Origin: an uncultured Acidimicrobiaceae bacterium
GTDB taxonomy: Bacteria > Actinomycetota > Acidimicrobiia > Acidimicrobiales > SZUA-35
DNA length: 64,000 nt
Direction: 5' to 3'
NCBI GenBank assembly: GCA_947259095.1
Contig: CAMYLA010000009.1
Span: 62,001 to 126,000 of the forward strand
Numbering within the stretch: the first letter of the stretch is position 1; each line of letters opens with the position of its first letter. The notes under the pieces are model-generated. The model searched no databases, was not told the origin of the DNA, and was given only the letters and a program-made list of their open reading frames with translations. This document shows, piece after piece, positions 9,945-17,850 of this stretch. The position numbers were made by a program, and so were the translations under genes.

Positions 9945-9950
9945 TATCGT
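9945..9950 (+). promoter_or_regulatory. -10 box TATCGT, leaderless start of the SDR gene
   Basis: TATCGT ends 6 nt before the ATG at 9957 and no ribosome site is present, which is the layout of an actinobacterial leaderless promoter. No -35 element is obvious. Confidence 0.5.
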
Positions 9951-9956
9951 GCAGCC

Positions 9957-10742
9957 ATGACCGGATCCCAGGACAGATTCAACGACAAGGTGGTGATCGT
10001 CACCGGTGGCGCCGGCGGTATCGGCCGTGCTGCGGCCCTCCGGTTCGCCACCGAGGGCGCATCGATCGTCGTCGTCGACCTGCCGTCGGCCGGCCCCGAC
10101 CGGGTGGTGGGCGAGGTCGAGGCGCTCGGCGCCGCAGCGGTGGCGTTGGCGGCCGACGTGACCCGGTCCGACGAGGTCCAGGCCTACGTCAACGTCGCCG
10201 TCGAGACCTTCGGCGGGGTCGACGTGCTGTTCAACAACGCCGGCATCGAAGGGGTGGCCAGCCCGCTCGACCAGTATCCGGAACAGACCTTCGACGGGGT
10301 GATCGACGTCAACGTCAAAGGTGTCTGGCTCGGCATGAAACACAGCGTCGACGCCATGCGACAGCGCGGCGGTGGCGTCATCATCAACACCGCATCCATC
10401 GCCGGCCTCCGCGGCACGCCAGGCCTGATCGCCTACGGGGCCAGCAAACATGCGGTGATCGGCATGACCAAGACCGCAGCGGTGGAACTGGCGCCGGCCG
10501 GGATCCGGGTCAACGCGGTCTGCCCGGCCCCCATCGAGACCAGGATGATGCGATCCATCGAGGCCGGCATCAATCCCGAGGACCCCGAGGACGTGCACAA
10601 GGCGTTGAGCGAACGACTCCCGCTCGGCCGCTATGGCGAGCCGGAGGAGGTGGCATCGCTGGTGGCATTCCTCGCCTCCGCCGATGCGGCCTACATCACC
10701 GGCGGCATCTATCCGGTCGACGGCGGCAGTACCGCCCGCTGA
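9957..10742 (+). CDS. SDR-family oxidoreductase
   Basis: A 261-residue classical short-chain dehydrogenase/reductase using NAD(P). TGGAGGIG near 16-23 is the cofactor loop, NNAG lies near 92-95, and YGASK gives the catalytic Tyr/Lys near 160/164. The C-terminal GGIYPVDGGSTAR is the usual end. An acidic residue after the second strand (VVVVDLP) favours NAD. The substrate is unknown. It begins a run (SDR, Gfo/Idh, cupin, SDR) with short gaps or overlaps, which looks like a sugar- or alcohol-oxidation operon. Confidence 0.85.
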   Translation: MTGSQDRFNDKVVIVTGGAGGIGRAAALRFATEGASIVVVDLPSAGPDRVVGEVEALGAAAVALAADVTRSDEVQAYVNVAVETFGGVDVLFNNAGIEGVASPLDQYPEQTFDGVIDVNVKGVWLGMKHSVDAMRQRGGGVIINTASIAGLRGTPGLIAYGASKHAVIGMTKTAAVELAPAGIRVNAVCPAPIETRMMRSIEAGINPEDPEDVHKALSERLPLGRYGEPEEVASLVAFLASADAAYITGGIYPVDGGSTAR

Positions 10743-10780
10743 TCGCGGCGCGCGACCAGCATGACGACGAGGACAACGAG

Positions 10781-11794
10781 ATGACCATTCGAGTGGGGAT
10801 CCTCGGTGCGGCAGCCATCGCACCCCAGGCCATGATCGTTCCGGCCCGGGAGGTCGACGGTGTGGAGGTGGCGGCGGTGGCGGCACGGGATCGAGGCCGA
10901 GCCGAGGGCTTCGCCGCGGAACACGCCATCCCCGTTGTCGAGGCCGACTACCGCGCCCTGTGCCGTTCCGACCAGGTCGATGCCGTGTACGTGGCCCTGC
11001 CGGCCAGCCATCACCGAGACTGGTCCATCGAGGCTCTACGGGCGGGCAAGGACGTGTTGTGTGAGAAGCCGATCGCCCTGAACGCAGGCGAGGCGGCCGA
11101 GATGGTGGCGGTGGCGGCCGAGACCGATCGGCTCCTGATGGAGGCATTCCACTGGCGCTATCACCCGCTGGCGGCCAGGGTCAAGGAGCTGGTCGACACC
11201 CGTCTCGGTCGGCTGCAATCGGTGTCGGCGGTGTTCACCGTTGCCATCCCCGACCGGTCCAACATCCGTTACCAGCTCGACCTGGGTGGCGGCTCGTTGA
11301 TGGATCTCGGCTGCTATCCGCTGCAGTGGGTCCGCCATGTCGCCGGCGGAGAACCGACCGTGTTGGAGGCGACGGCGGTACAGGGACCGGCCGGCGTCGA
11401 CGTGTCCTTCACCGCCCGGTTACGTTTTGAATCCGGCCGCGGCCAGGCCGCCGATGGGCTCGGCGACGTCGAGGCCGAGATCCACTGCTCCATGGCCGAC
11501 GACGTTGGAATGGTCGCCACGCTGTCGGCGACGGGCTCGGACGGGAGACTCGACGTCGTCAATCCGTTGGCCCCGCAGCGGGGCAACAGCCTCACCCTGG
11601 AAACCGCCGATGGAGTCGAGACCGAGCGGATCGAGTCGGCCTCGACCTACCACCACCAACTGGTGGCGTTCCGGGATGCGATCACCACCCGGGTTGCGCC
11701 ACCGACCGGGGGAACCGACAGCATCGCCACCATGGCGGCGATCGACGCCTGCTACCGGGCGGCCGGGATGCGCCGGCGGGGAGATGGCCGATGA
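10781..11794 (+). CDS. Gfo/Idh/MocA-family oxidoreductase
   Basis: A 337-residue two-domain NAD(P)-dependent oxidoreductase. The N-terminal Rossmann fold starts with VGILGAAAIAP. The family signature CEKPIAL puts EKP near residues 95-97. The C-terminal sheet domain contains FHWRYHPL and DLGGGSLMDLGCYPLQW. The D-x-G-x-Y pattern replaces the D-x-G-x-H of inositol dehydrogenases and resembles dihydrodiol and xylose dehydrogenase members. Likely substrates are a sugar, a polyol or a trans-dihydrodiol. The ATG at 10781 lies 38 bp after the upstream SDR stop, and its own stop overlaps the next start as ATGA. Confidence 0.85.
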   Translation: MTIRVGILGAAAIAPQAMIVPAREVDGVEVAAVAARDRGRAEGFAAEHAIPVVEADYRALCRSDQVDAVYVALPASHHRDWSIEALRAGKDVLCEKPIALNAGEAAEMVAVAAETDRLLMEAFHWRYHPLAARVKELVDTRLGRLQSVSAVFTVAIPDRSNIRYQLDLGGGSLMDLGCYPLQWVRHVAGGEPTVLEATAVQGPAGVDVSFTARLRFESGRGQAADGLGDVEAEIHCSMADDVGMVATLSATGSDGRLDVVNPLAPQRGNSLTLETADGVETERIESASTYHHQLVAFRDAITTRVAPPTGGTDSIATMAAIDACYRAAGMRRRGDGR

Positions 11795-12306
11795 CCGGCC
11801 GTGATCCCGGACTCGACGACATCGCCGCCGATGAGGTCATCGAGCTGCTCGGGCTCGAACCACTGCCGGCCGAGGGCGGCATGTGGGCCCAGAGCTGGCT
11901 CGATCAGCACGGCACCGCCATCTACTTCCTACTCCGGCGATCGGACTTCTCGGCCTTCCACCGCCTGCAGGGCCCGGAACTGTGGCACCACTACTGCGGG
12001 GCTGCGGTGGACCTGGTCCTGCTGTCCGAAGACGGAGTCGTCGAGCATCTGGATCTCGGGCCCGACCTTCGCCGCGGGGGCCGCCCGATGGCGGTCGTAC
12101 CGCCCGGGACCTGGATGGGGGCCCGGACCACCGGGGCCTGGTCGCTGGTCGGCACCACGATGTCGCCGCCGTTCGACTGGTCGTCGTTCGAGCTCGGCTC
12201 CCGCCGGGAGCTGCTGCGACGATTCCCCGATGCCGCCGAGGCGATCCGGGCCCTGACCAGGGTCGAGCCGGACCGAGAACCCGATCAACGACCAGACCAG
12301 GAGTGA
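11791..12306 (+). CDS. cupin-fold protein (DUF985/cupin_5 family)
   Basis: A 171-residue single-domain cupin of the DUF985 type. Family motifs are visible: TAIYFLLRRSDFSAFHRL, then LWHHYCGAAVDL, and the late VVPPGTWMGART with GTTMSPPFDW. These proteins bind small molecules or act as epimerase-like enzymes; the function here is unknown. It overlaps the Gfo/Idh stop by ATGA, so the two are probably co-translated, and the SDR starts 8 bp after its stop. That points to sugar or polyol metabolism. Confidence 0.75.
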   Translation: MTGRDPGLDDIAADEVIELLGLEPLPAEGGMWAQSWLDQHGTAIYFLLRRSDFSAFHRLQGPELWHHYCGAAVDLVLLSEDGVVEHLDLGPDLRRGGRPMAVVPPGTWMGARTTGAWSLVGTTMSPPFDWSSFELGSRRELLRRFPDAAEAIRALTRVEPDREPDQRPDQE

Positions 12307-12313
12307 CGGCACG

Positions 12314-13093
12314 GTGAGCATCGAGATCGATCTCAGTGGCTCGGTGGCGGTGGTCACCGGCATCTCCGATGGTGGGCTGGGGGCCGGCATCGCCACCAGG
12401 CTGGCTCAGGCCGGAGCCGAGGTCGCGCTGCTGTACCGCAGTGCCGAGCAGGCCGCCACCGAGTTGGCCGAGAGGCTGTCGGCCAAAGACCCCGACCGGG
12501 ACCGACCCCTGGCTCGGGCCTACCGGGCCGACGTGACCGACCCCGGGCAGGTGTCGGCGGTGTTCGATCGGGTCCTGGCCGACTTCGGCAGGCTGGACAT
12601 CGTGGTCAACAACGCAGGTCTGCAGCCGGTCCGTATGTTGTCCGACATGTCGGTTGACGAGTGGCGGTCGGTGATCGACACCAACACCACCTCGACGTTC
12701 CTCTGCACCGCGGCAGGTGCGGAACGTATGGCCGAGGGCGGCTCGATCATCCATATCGCCTCCATCGAAGGCCATCGCATGGCCAGGGGCCACGCCCACT
12801 ACTGCGCATCGAAGGCGGCCATCCTGATGCACGCCAAGGCCGCAGCCGTCGAGCTGGCCGAGGGCGGCATCAGGGTCAACACGGTCAGCCCGGGCCTGAT
12901 CGATCGACCGGGCCTCCGTGGGGCCTGGCCGGAGGGGGTGGATCGTTGGAACCAGGCCGCACCGCTGCAGCGGCTCGGCTCGGCCACCGACATCGGCGAC
13001 GCCTGCGTGTTCCTGGCATCACCGCTGGCGTCGTGGATGACCGGGGCCGACCTCGTGGTCGACGGCGGGGTGTCGGCCTGCCCGAGCTGGTGA
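12314..13093 (+). CDS. SDR-family oxidoreductase
   Basis: A 259-residue short-chain dehydrogenase starting at GTG 12314. The cofactor loop is unusual: VTGISDGGLGAGIA rather than the common TGxxxGIG, with two extra residues between Gly positions. Downstream elements are normal: NNAG near 97, the catalytic YCASK near 162-166, and the C-terminal GADLVVDGGVSACPSW. LLYRSAEQA after the second strand has Arg and Ser, which suggests NADP preference. It is the last gene of the SDR/Gfo-Idh/cupin run. The substrate is unknown. Confidence 0.82.
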   Translation: MSIEIDLSGSVAVVTGISDGGLGAGIATRLAQAGAEVALLYRSAEQAATELAERLSAKDPDRDRPLARAYRADVTDPGQVSAVFDRVLADFGRLDIVVNNAGLQPVRMLSDMSVDEWRSVIDTNTTSTFLCTAAGAERMAEGGSIIHIASIEGHRMARGHAHYCASKAAILMHAKAAAVELAEGGIRVNTVSPGLIDRPGLRGAWPEGVDRWNQAAPLQRLGSATDIGDACVFLASPLASWMTGADLVVDGGVSACPSW

Positions 13094-13167
13094 GGGTCGA
13101 GCCTCTGGACGCAGGCTGAAGCCGGCTGCGGCGCCGGGGGCGCCGTGCACTGCGTGTCGCAGCTCCC

Positions 13168-13173
13168 TACCCT
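13168..13173 (+). promoter_or_regulatory. -10 box TACCCT, leaderless start
   Basis: TACCCT ends 8 nt before the ATG of the DUF3754 gene at 13182, with no ribosome site between, fitting a leaderless transcript. Confidence 0.5.
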
Positions 13174-13181
13174 GAACACCC

Positions 13182-14567
13182 ATGTCCGAACAGGAGCGTT
13201 TCGTGCCCCAACGGGTGGGGCCGTTGACAACCGAGTTGTGCCGGCTCCCCTGGGTCGACGATGAGGATGGGGCGAGGTTCCGGGCCTTTGTCCATCTCGT
13301 TGCCGCGCTCTATCACTACGAGTTCTACGGCCGGGAGCAGGCGCTGATCGAGGCATGGGAGCGGACCGCCCAGGACGGCGACGCAGCCGGGGCGGTGACC
13401 CAGGAGCTCACCGGTCTGCTCGATGCGGCCAACTACACCACGGTCACGATGGCCGAACTCGATGATGCGCTCAGCCGGGAGTCGTTGATTCCGCTCCGCC
13501 TCGAGGTCGACCTCGACGACTACGACGAGTTGCTGATGTACCGGCGAGGTAGCCGATCCGAGCGCGTCGACGTCCCGAAATGGAGAGGGTTGCGCTCCCA
13601 GGAGCGGACGATCACCGTCGACGAGCGGGTGGTGATCCATAGCCGGATCAAGCCGCAACAGTGGTTCGATGAACAAAAGATCGACCCGACCGACCGCAAC
13701 CTGGTCCCCGATCACGTGTCGCTGAAGCAGTTCCAGAATGTGCCCAGAGCCGACATCGAGATGTTGTTGCCGTCGGCCAAGGTGCGTTTCCGGGCCATCG
13801 ACACCCTCATGGTCGGCGTACCGGCGCTCGTCTCCGGAATCGTGGTGCTCACCACCAAGTTGCTGCCGACGCTTGGCCTCATCTTCATCCTCGTTGCCGC
13901 CTCGCTCGGACTCCGAGATGAGCAACCGGCCCTCGATCAGACGTCACTGGTGATCCTCCTGGGCGGCGCGATCACCCTGGGCGCCTTCGTGGTCCGACAG
14001 TGGTCGAAGCTGAAGAGCCGGCGATTGGCATATCTCAAGACACTCTCGGAGAACCTGTACTTCCGCACGCTGGGTGATGGTCCCGGTGTGCTCCACACGT
14101 TGCTGGCCTCGGCCGAGCAGCAGGAGATCGTGGAGGTCATCCTCGCCTACCGGTTCCTGCTGGCTGCGCCGGAGGGGCTCACCGCCGAGGCACTCGACGC
14201 TGCGGTGGAAGACTGGCTTCGGGGGGCGTGTCGCCGCGATGTCGACTTCGAGATCGACGATGCGGTCGACAAGCTCCGCCGTCTCGAGGTGGTCGATGGC
14301 AAGACGACACTTCGGGCGCTCCCGCTCCCCGACGCCCTGCGGAGGCTCGACGGCCGCTGGGACGATCTGTTCCAGCATCGGCGAACGGGATTCCCGGCCG
14401 CCGATGGCGCCCGGGGAGACGGATCGGACCATGGCGTCACGTTTGCATCGGGCCGCAGTCACAGTCTCCTCCGCCTCCGGCGGGTCGTCGATCATTTCGG
14501 CGGCCACCTCGGCGACCGTCTGCTCCGGCGGGAGGACGCCATCGGCGACGGTCCGGCCGGCGGCTGA
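13182..14567 (+). CDS. DUF3754 (TMEM143-like) membrane protein
   Basis: A 461-residue protein of the DUF3754 family, known in bacteria, plant plastids and mitochondria (TMEM143), with no established function. The family core is present: LKQFQNVPRADIEMLLPSAK near 190-205, then a hydrophobic hairpin from about 208 to 245 and another helix near 256-275, followed by RRLAYLKTLSENLYFRTLGD. The N-terminal half is soluble and helical. The last 50 or so residues are Gly/Arg-rich and unlike the family, perhaps an unconstrained tail. The start is supported by a leaderless promoter. It stands alone between two SDR genes. Confidence 0.75.
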   Translation: MSEQERFVPQRVGPLTTELCRLPWVDDEDGARFRAFVHLVAALYHYEFYGREQALIEAWERTAQDGDAAGAVTQELTGLLDAANYTTVTMAELDDALSRESLIPLRLEVDLDDYDELLMYRRGSRSERVDVPKWRGLRSQERTITVDERVVIHSRIKPQQWFDEQKIDPTDRNLVPDHVSLKQFQNVPRADIEMLLPSAKVRFRAIDTLMVGVPALVSGIVVLTTKLLPTLGLIFILVAASLGLRDEQPALDQTSLVILLGGAITLGAFVVRQWSKLKSRRLAYLKTLSENLYFRTLGDGPGVLHTLLASAEQQEIVEVILAYRFLLAAPEGLTAEALDAAVEDWLRGACRRDVDFEIDDAVDKLRRLEVVDGKTTLRALPLPDALRRLDGRWDDLFQHRRTGFPAADGARGDGSDHGVTFASGRSHSLLRLRRVVDHFGGHLGDRLLRREDAIGDGPAGG

Positions 14568-14821
14568 GCCCACCGCCGGCCCGGATCGGTGCCGCCACGC
14601 GCTCGGAGGTCGGGCGCACCCCGACCGGCGACCGGGGGATGGAACCGCCGATTGCGTACCCGATGCCGGGACGGGCCATCATCGACGACGGGTCGACGGG
14701 ACACTCGATCCGTGGGAAACCTCGGCTCACCGGAGCCGAGCAATGCAACAGCGGCCCAGCACCGGGCCGCAGCAGGGATCGGCCGGGCTCTGTCAACCGG
14801 CACGATCGATGAGGAGGAACC

Positions 14822-15619
14822 ATGGAACTGTCGGACAAGGTGGCGATCATCACCGGGGCCGGCTCCGGCATCGGTCGGGCCCTGGCCCAGGGGTTCGCCG
14901 CCGAAGGAGCACGGGCCGTCGTCTGCACCGACCTCGATGAGGCCAGTGCCGCGGAGACCGCAGCGATGATCGGCGAGGTGGCAACCTCGGCGGCACTCGA
15001 CGTCGGCGACGAGCGAGCGATCGAGCGGGTGACGACCGAGACCGAGGAAACGTTCGGATCGGTCGACGTGTTCGTGTCAAACGCCGGCTACGGGCTGCGG
15101 GGCGGGCTCGACCTGCCGACAGACGAGTGGGAACGGATGATGAACGTCCACACCTGGTCCCACCTCTCCGCCGCCAGGGCGGTGATCCCAGGCATGATCG
15201 AGCGGGGCGGCGGGTACCTGCTCAACACCGCATCGGCCGCCGGTCTGTTGACCCAGATCGACTCCGGGCCCTATGCGGTCTCGAAGCATGCTGCGGTCGC
15301 CTTCGCCGAGTGGGTGTCCATCAACTACGGCGAGGAGGGCATCGGGGTCTCGGTGCTGTGCCCCCAGGCGGTACGGACCAACATCCTCGGGCCCCGGGCC
15401 AAGGAGATGAGCTCCGACAGCAACGCCAGGCAGGCCGCAGGAGACGGCATCCTCGAAGCCGACGAGGTGGCCCAGGCCTGCATCGATGCCATCCGCGAGG
15501 AGCGGTTCCTGGTGCTCCCCCACCCCGAGGTGGCCACCTACTTTCAGCGCAAGGCCACCGACTACGATCGATGGCTCCGGGGTATGCGCCGCTTCCGCAG
15601 CCGCCTCGGCGGGAAATGA
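14822..15619 (+). CDS. SDR-family oxidoreductase
   Basis: A 265-residue short-chain dehydrogenase with TGAGSGIG at 12-19, SNAG near 89 (Ser replacing the first Asn of NNAG), and the catalytic YAVSK near 150-154. The end (YFQRKATDYDRWLRGMRRFRSRL) is an extended C-terminal helix seen in SDRs acting on larger lipophilic substrates. The ribosome site aggaggaacc is the strongest in the window. Its stop overlaps the thioesterase start as ATGA. An acyl-CoA or steroid-like substrate is an inference from the neighbour. Confidence 0.83.
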   Translation: MELSDKVAIITGAGSGIGRALAQGFAAEGARAVVCTDLDEASAAETAAMIGEVATSAALDVGDERAIERVTTETEETFGSVDVFVSNAGYGLRGGLDLPTDEWERMMNVHTWSHLSAARAVIPGMIERGGGYLLNTASAAGLLTQIDSGPYAVSKHAAVAFAEWVSINYGEEGIGVSVLCPQAVRTNILGPRAKEMSSDSNARQAAGDGILEADEVAQACIDAIREERFLVLPHPEVATYFQRKATDYDRWLRGMRRFRSRLGGK

Positions 15620-16119
15620 CCGTCGAGCAGAGCCCGAGGCCGCCACGATCGGGGCCGGGACTGCCGTCGGCGGGGGCGGTCGGGCCGGCCCCGGTGGAGC
15701 TCGAGCGCAGCGGCGTCGACCGCTGCTTCGGTTGCGGCGAAAAGAACGAAGGTGGCCTCCGGTTGCGGTTCGACCGTTACGACGACGGCACCGTGGAAAC
15801 CCGCCACCGGACCGCGGAGCACCACTGCGGGCTCGATGCGGTGGTCCACGGCGGCATCCAAGCCACCATCCTCGACGAGGTCATGGGGGTCGCAGCCCAA
15901 CTCTCGCTTCCAGACGGGTCGCCGGACCTGGCCTGCGTAACCGCCGAGATGCACCTTCGCTATCGCCGACCGGTCCCGATGGCAGGCGAGGTGATCGCCA
16001 GGGCCAGGGTCGACGGCATCGACGGCCTGGATCTGCACGTGACCGGTGCCATCGTCGACCCCGACGGAACGGCGCTCACCGAGGCCACATCACGGTGGCG
16101 TCAGCTGCGCATCGGCTGA
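15616..16119 (+). CDS. PaaI-type hotdog thioesterase
   Basis: A 167-residue hotdog-fold acyl-CoA thioesterase. RCFGCGEKNEGGLRLRFD is the Cys-containing lead-in typical of one PaaI-like branch. VVHGGIQATILDEVMG holds the HGG motif and the general-base Asp in the long helix. TAEMHLRYRRPVP completes the fold. It hydrolyses an acyl- or aryl-CoA ester, releasing CoA. The ATG at 15616 overlaps the SDR stop by 4 nt, so the pair is coupled. The first 35 residues before the fold are Pro-rich and possibly disordered. Confidence 0.82.
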   Translation: MTVEQSPRPPRSGPGLPSAGAVGPAPVELERSGVDRCFGCGEKNEGGLRLRFDRYDDGTVETRHRTAEHHCGLDAVVHGGIQATILDEVMGVAAQLSLPDGSPDLACVTAEMHLRYRRPVPMAGEVIARARVDGIDGLDLHVTGAIVDPDGTALTEATSRWRQLRIG

Positions 16120-16145
16120 ACGGCCGCCGACCGGAGCGATGCCGG

Positions 16146-17297
16146 TCACGGTGCGGCCAGCACATGCACCACACAGACCGCGCCGACCCCGACCATGTGG
16201 GCCAACCCGAGCCGGGCGCCGGGCTGCTGCCTCGCCCCGGCCTCACCCCGGAGCTGGCGGGCCACCTCGGCGATCTGACCGGTCCCGGTCGGGCCGATCG
16301 GGTGGCCCATCGCCAACAGACCGCCGGACGGACTCACGGCACAGCGGCCGCCGAGGTCGAACTGGCCGGACCGGACCAACGACGCCGCCTGGCCCGGGTC
16401 GCACAGTCCCAGGGCCTCGGTGTAGAGCAGTTCCTCGATGCTGAAGGCGTCGTGGACCTCCAGCACATCGAGTTCGGTCGGTGCCACGCCGGCCCGGTCG
16501 AAGGCCTCGGCTGCGGTCTCGGCGGTGAGGGCGGCGTCGATGCCGACCCCCGGGCCGTACAAGCGCTCGCTGCGGGTGGCCGACGCCAGGATCCGCACCG
16601 CTCGCGACCGGTCGACACCGAGCCGGGCGATGCCCTGCTGCGAAGCAACGATCACCGCCGCCGCCCCCTCACCGACCGGGCAGCACTGCAGTCTGGTCAG
16701 CGACCCGGAGATCGGTTCGGCCATGATCTCGGCCAGCGTGCGCTGCTTGCGGCGCTGGGCGTTCGGGTTGTCGGCGCCATTTCGGTGGTTCTTCAGCGCC
16801 ACCAACGCCACCTCCTCGGCCCCCACGCCATGGGCGTCCATGTACTCCGAAGCCAGCAGGGCGAAGTGGGTGAAGGGGGCGATCGTGCCCCCCTCGAGGT
16901 TCTTGATGCCGGCCTCGCCGGGGCCGACGGAGAGCCCACCCCGAGGTTTGTCAACCCCGAGGGCCAGGGCGATGTCGGTCTGTCCCGACGCCACGTCGAG
17001 TGCGGCCTGGGCCACCGCGGTCGACCCGGAGGCCGAGGCGTTCTCCACCTGGGCCATCGGGATGCCGGTCGAGCCGAGCCGGCTCAGCAGTATCCGGCTC
17101 GAGCCCATGCCGAGCAGCGCAGTGCCGGTGTACGCCGTTTCCACGTCGCTCCAGGCGATCCCGGCGTCCACCAGCGCCTCTCTCACCGCAGCCAGGCCCA
17201 GCGTCACGTAGGTGGTGTCGGTGCGGCGCTGGTAGGGGTGGAAGCCGATGCCGATCACGTAGACCGGGGTCTCGGCCAGGAGGTTCCGTCCCATCAT
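16146..17297 (-). CDS. thiolase-like protein (SCP-x/lipid-transfer type) with Ser in place of the nucleophilic Cys
   Basis: A 383-residue thiolase-superfamily protein of the type often labelled lipid-transfer protein, which normally works in CoA-ester C-C bond cleavage with a DUF35 partner. The family frame is clear: VYVIGIGFHPYQRR, the segment QVENASASGSTAVAQAAL, LEVHDAFSIEELL with the HDAF His, and GGLLAMGHPIGPTG with the GHP His. The residue aligned with the acyl-accepting Cys (normally ENACASG) is Ser88, encoded TCG. This may prevent classical thiolysis or mark a decarboxylating or structural partner. It is translated after the DUF35 gene with an ATGA overlap. Confidence 0.8.
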   Translation of the reverse strand: MMGRNLLAETPVYVIGIGFHPYQRRTDTTYVTLGLAAVREALVDAGIAWSDVETAYTGTALLGMGSSRILLSRLGSTGIPMAQVENASASGSTAVAQAALDVASGQTDIALALGVDKPRGGLSVGPGEAGIKNLEGGTIAPFTHFALLASEYMDAHGVGAEEVALVALKNHRNGADNPNAQRRKQRTLAEIMAEPISGSLTRLQCCPVGEGAAAVIVASQQGIARLGVDRSRAVRILASATRSERLYGPGVGIDAALTAETAAEAFDRAGVAPTELDVLEVHDAFSIEELLYTEALGLCDPGQAASLVRSGQFDLGGRCAVSPSGGLLAMGHPIGPTGTGQIAEVARQLRGEAGARQQPGARLGLAHMVGVGAVCVVHVLAAP

Positions 17298-17722
17298 CGG
17301 CCTCCCCGGTCAGCCGGTCCTTCGACCAGCCGGAACGCCAGGTCGACGACCTCGGTCCCTTCCTCGTCGGTCTCCCAGGGCACGAGCACCCCGACCACCC
17401 GGGCGCCGACCCGGGCCTCGGAGATGTCGCCGTCGAGTCGTCCCTTGAGGACGGGACCGTCGTCGAGCACGATCGTGGCCACCGTGAACGGCGTCTCCGG
17501 TCGGGGGTTGTGGTGGCGATGGACGGTGACGACGGCGCCGATCGTGCCGGACGCCGAAAGCGGGATCGGTTCCAGCTGCTCTGCGTCGGCCCCACATTGC
17601 TCACAGCCGTAGGGGTCTGGGGGAAAGGCGGTCCGACGACAGCGCAGGCAGCGGTGGCCGACGATCGACGGTGGATCGTCGAGCTGGACAAGCTGCGGAT
17701 ATCGGGCTCGAACGGTGGCCAC
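17294..17722 (-). CDS. DUF35 zinc-ribbon/OB-fold protein, thiolase partner
   Basis: A 142-residue two-part protein. A rubredoxin-like zinc ribbon has GHRCLRCRRTAFPPDPYGCEQCG at 22-44 with two CxxC pairs. An OB-fold DUF35 domain follows (ASGTIGAVVTVHR, PFTVATIVLDDGP, GARVVGVLVPW). In steroid side-chain degradation and related pathways such proteins bind a thiolase and complete its active site or CoA binding. Its stop overlaps the thiolase start by 4 nt, which supports a complex. The GTG start at 17722 is set by a TACCGT box 6 nt upstream, consistent with a leaderless mRNA. Confidence 0.85.
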   Translation of the reverse strand: MATVRARYPQLVQLDDPPSIVGHRCLRCRRTAFPPDPYGCEQCGADAEQLEPIPLSASGTIGAVVTVHRHHNPRPETPFTVATIVLDDGPVLKGRLDGDISEARVGARVVGVLVPWETDEEGTEVVDLAFRLVEGPADRGGR

Positions 17723-17728
17723 CGGACA

Positions 17729-17734
17729 ACGGTA
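17729..17734 (-). promoter_or_regulatory. -10 box TACCGT, leaderless start of DUF35-thiolase pair
   Basis: On the minus strand TACCGT is followed by 6 nt and then the GTG start at 17722. There is no ribosome site. Confidence 0.45.
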
Positions 17735-17838
17735 GCCAAGCCGGGCCGGTGCAGTCGATCCTCCGGCCCGTGCCCCTTCGGTCGCACGACCCAGCCAGGG
17801 GCGATTGCACGGGGAGGCGGACCGGTCACCGGGGTGGC

Positions 17839-17844
17839 TACTGT
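17839..17844 (+). promoter_or_regulatory. -10 box TACTGT, leaderless start of molybdopterin oxidoreductase
   Basis: TACTGT ends 6 nt before the ATG at 17851. It is divergent from the DUF35 promoter about 105 bp away. Confidence 0.5.
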
Positions 17845-17850
17845 GCGGCT

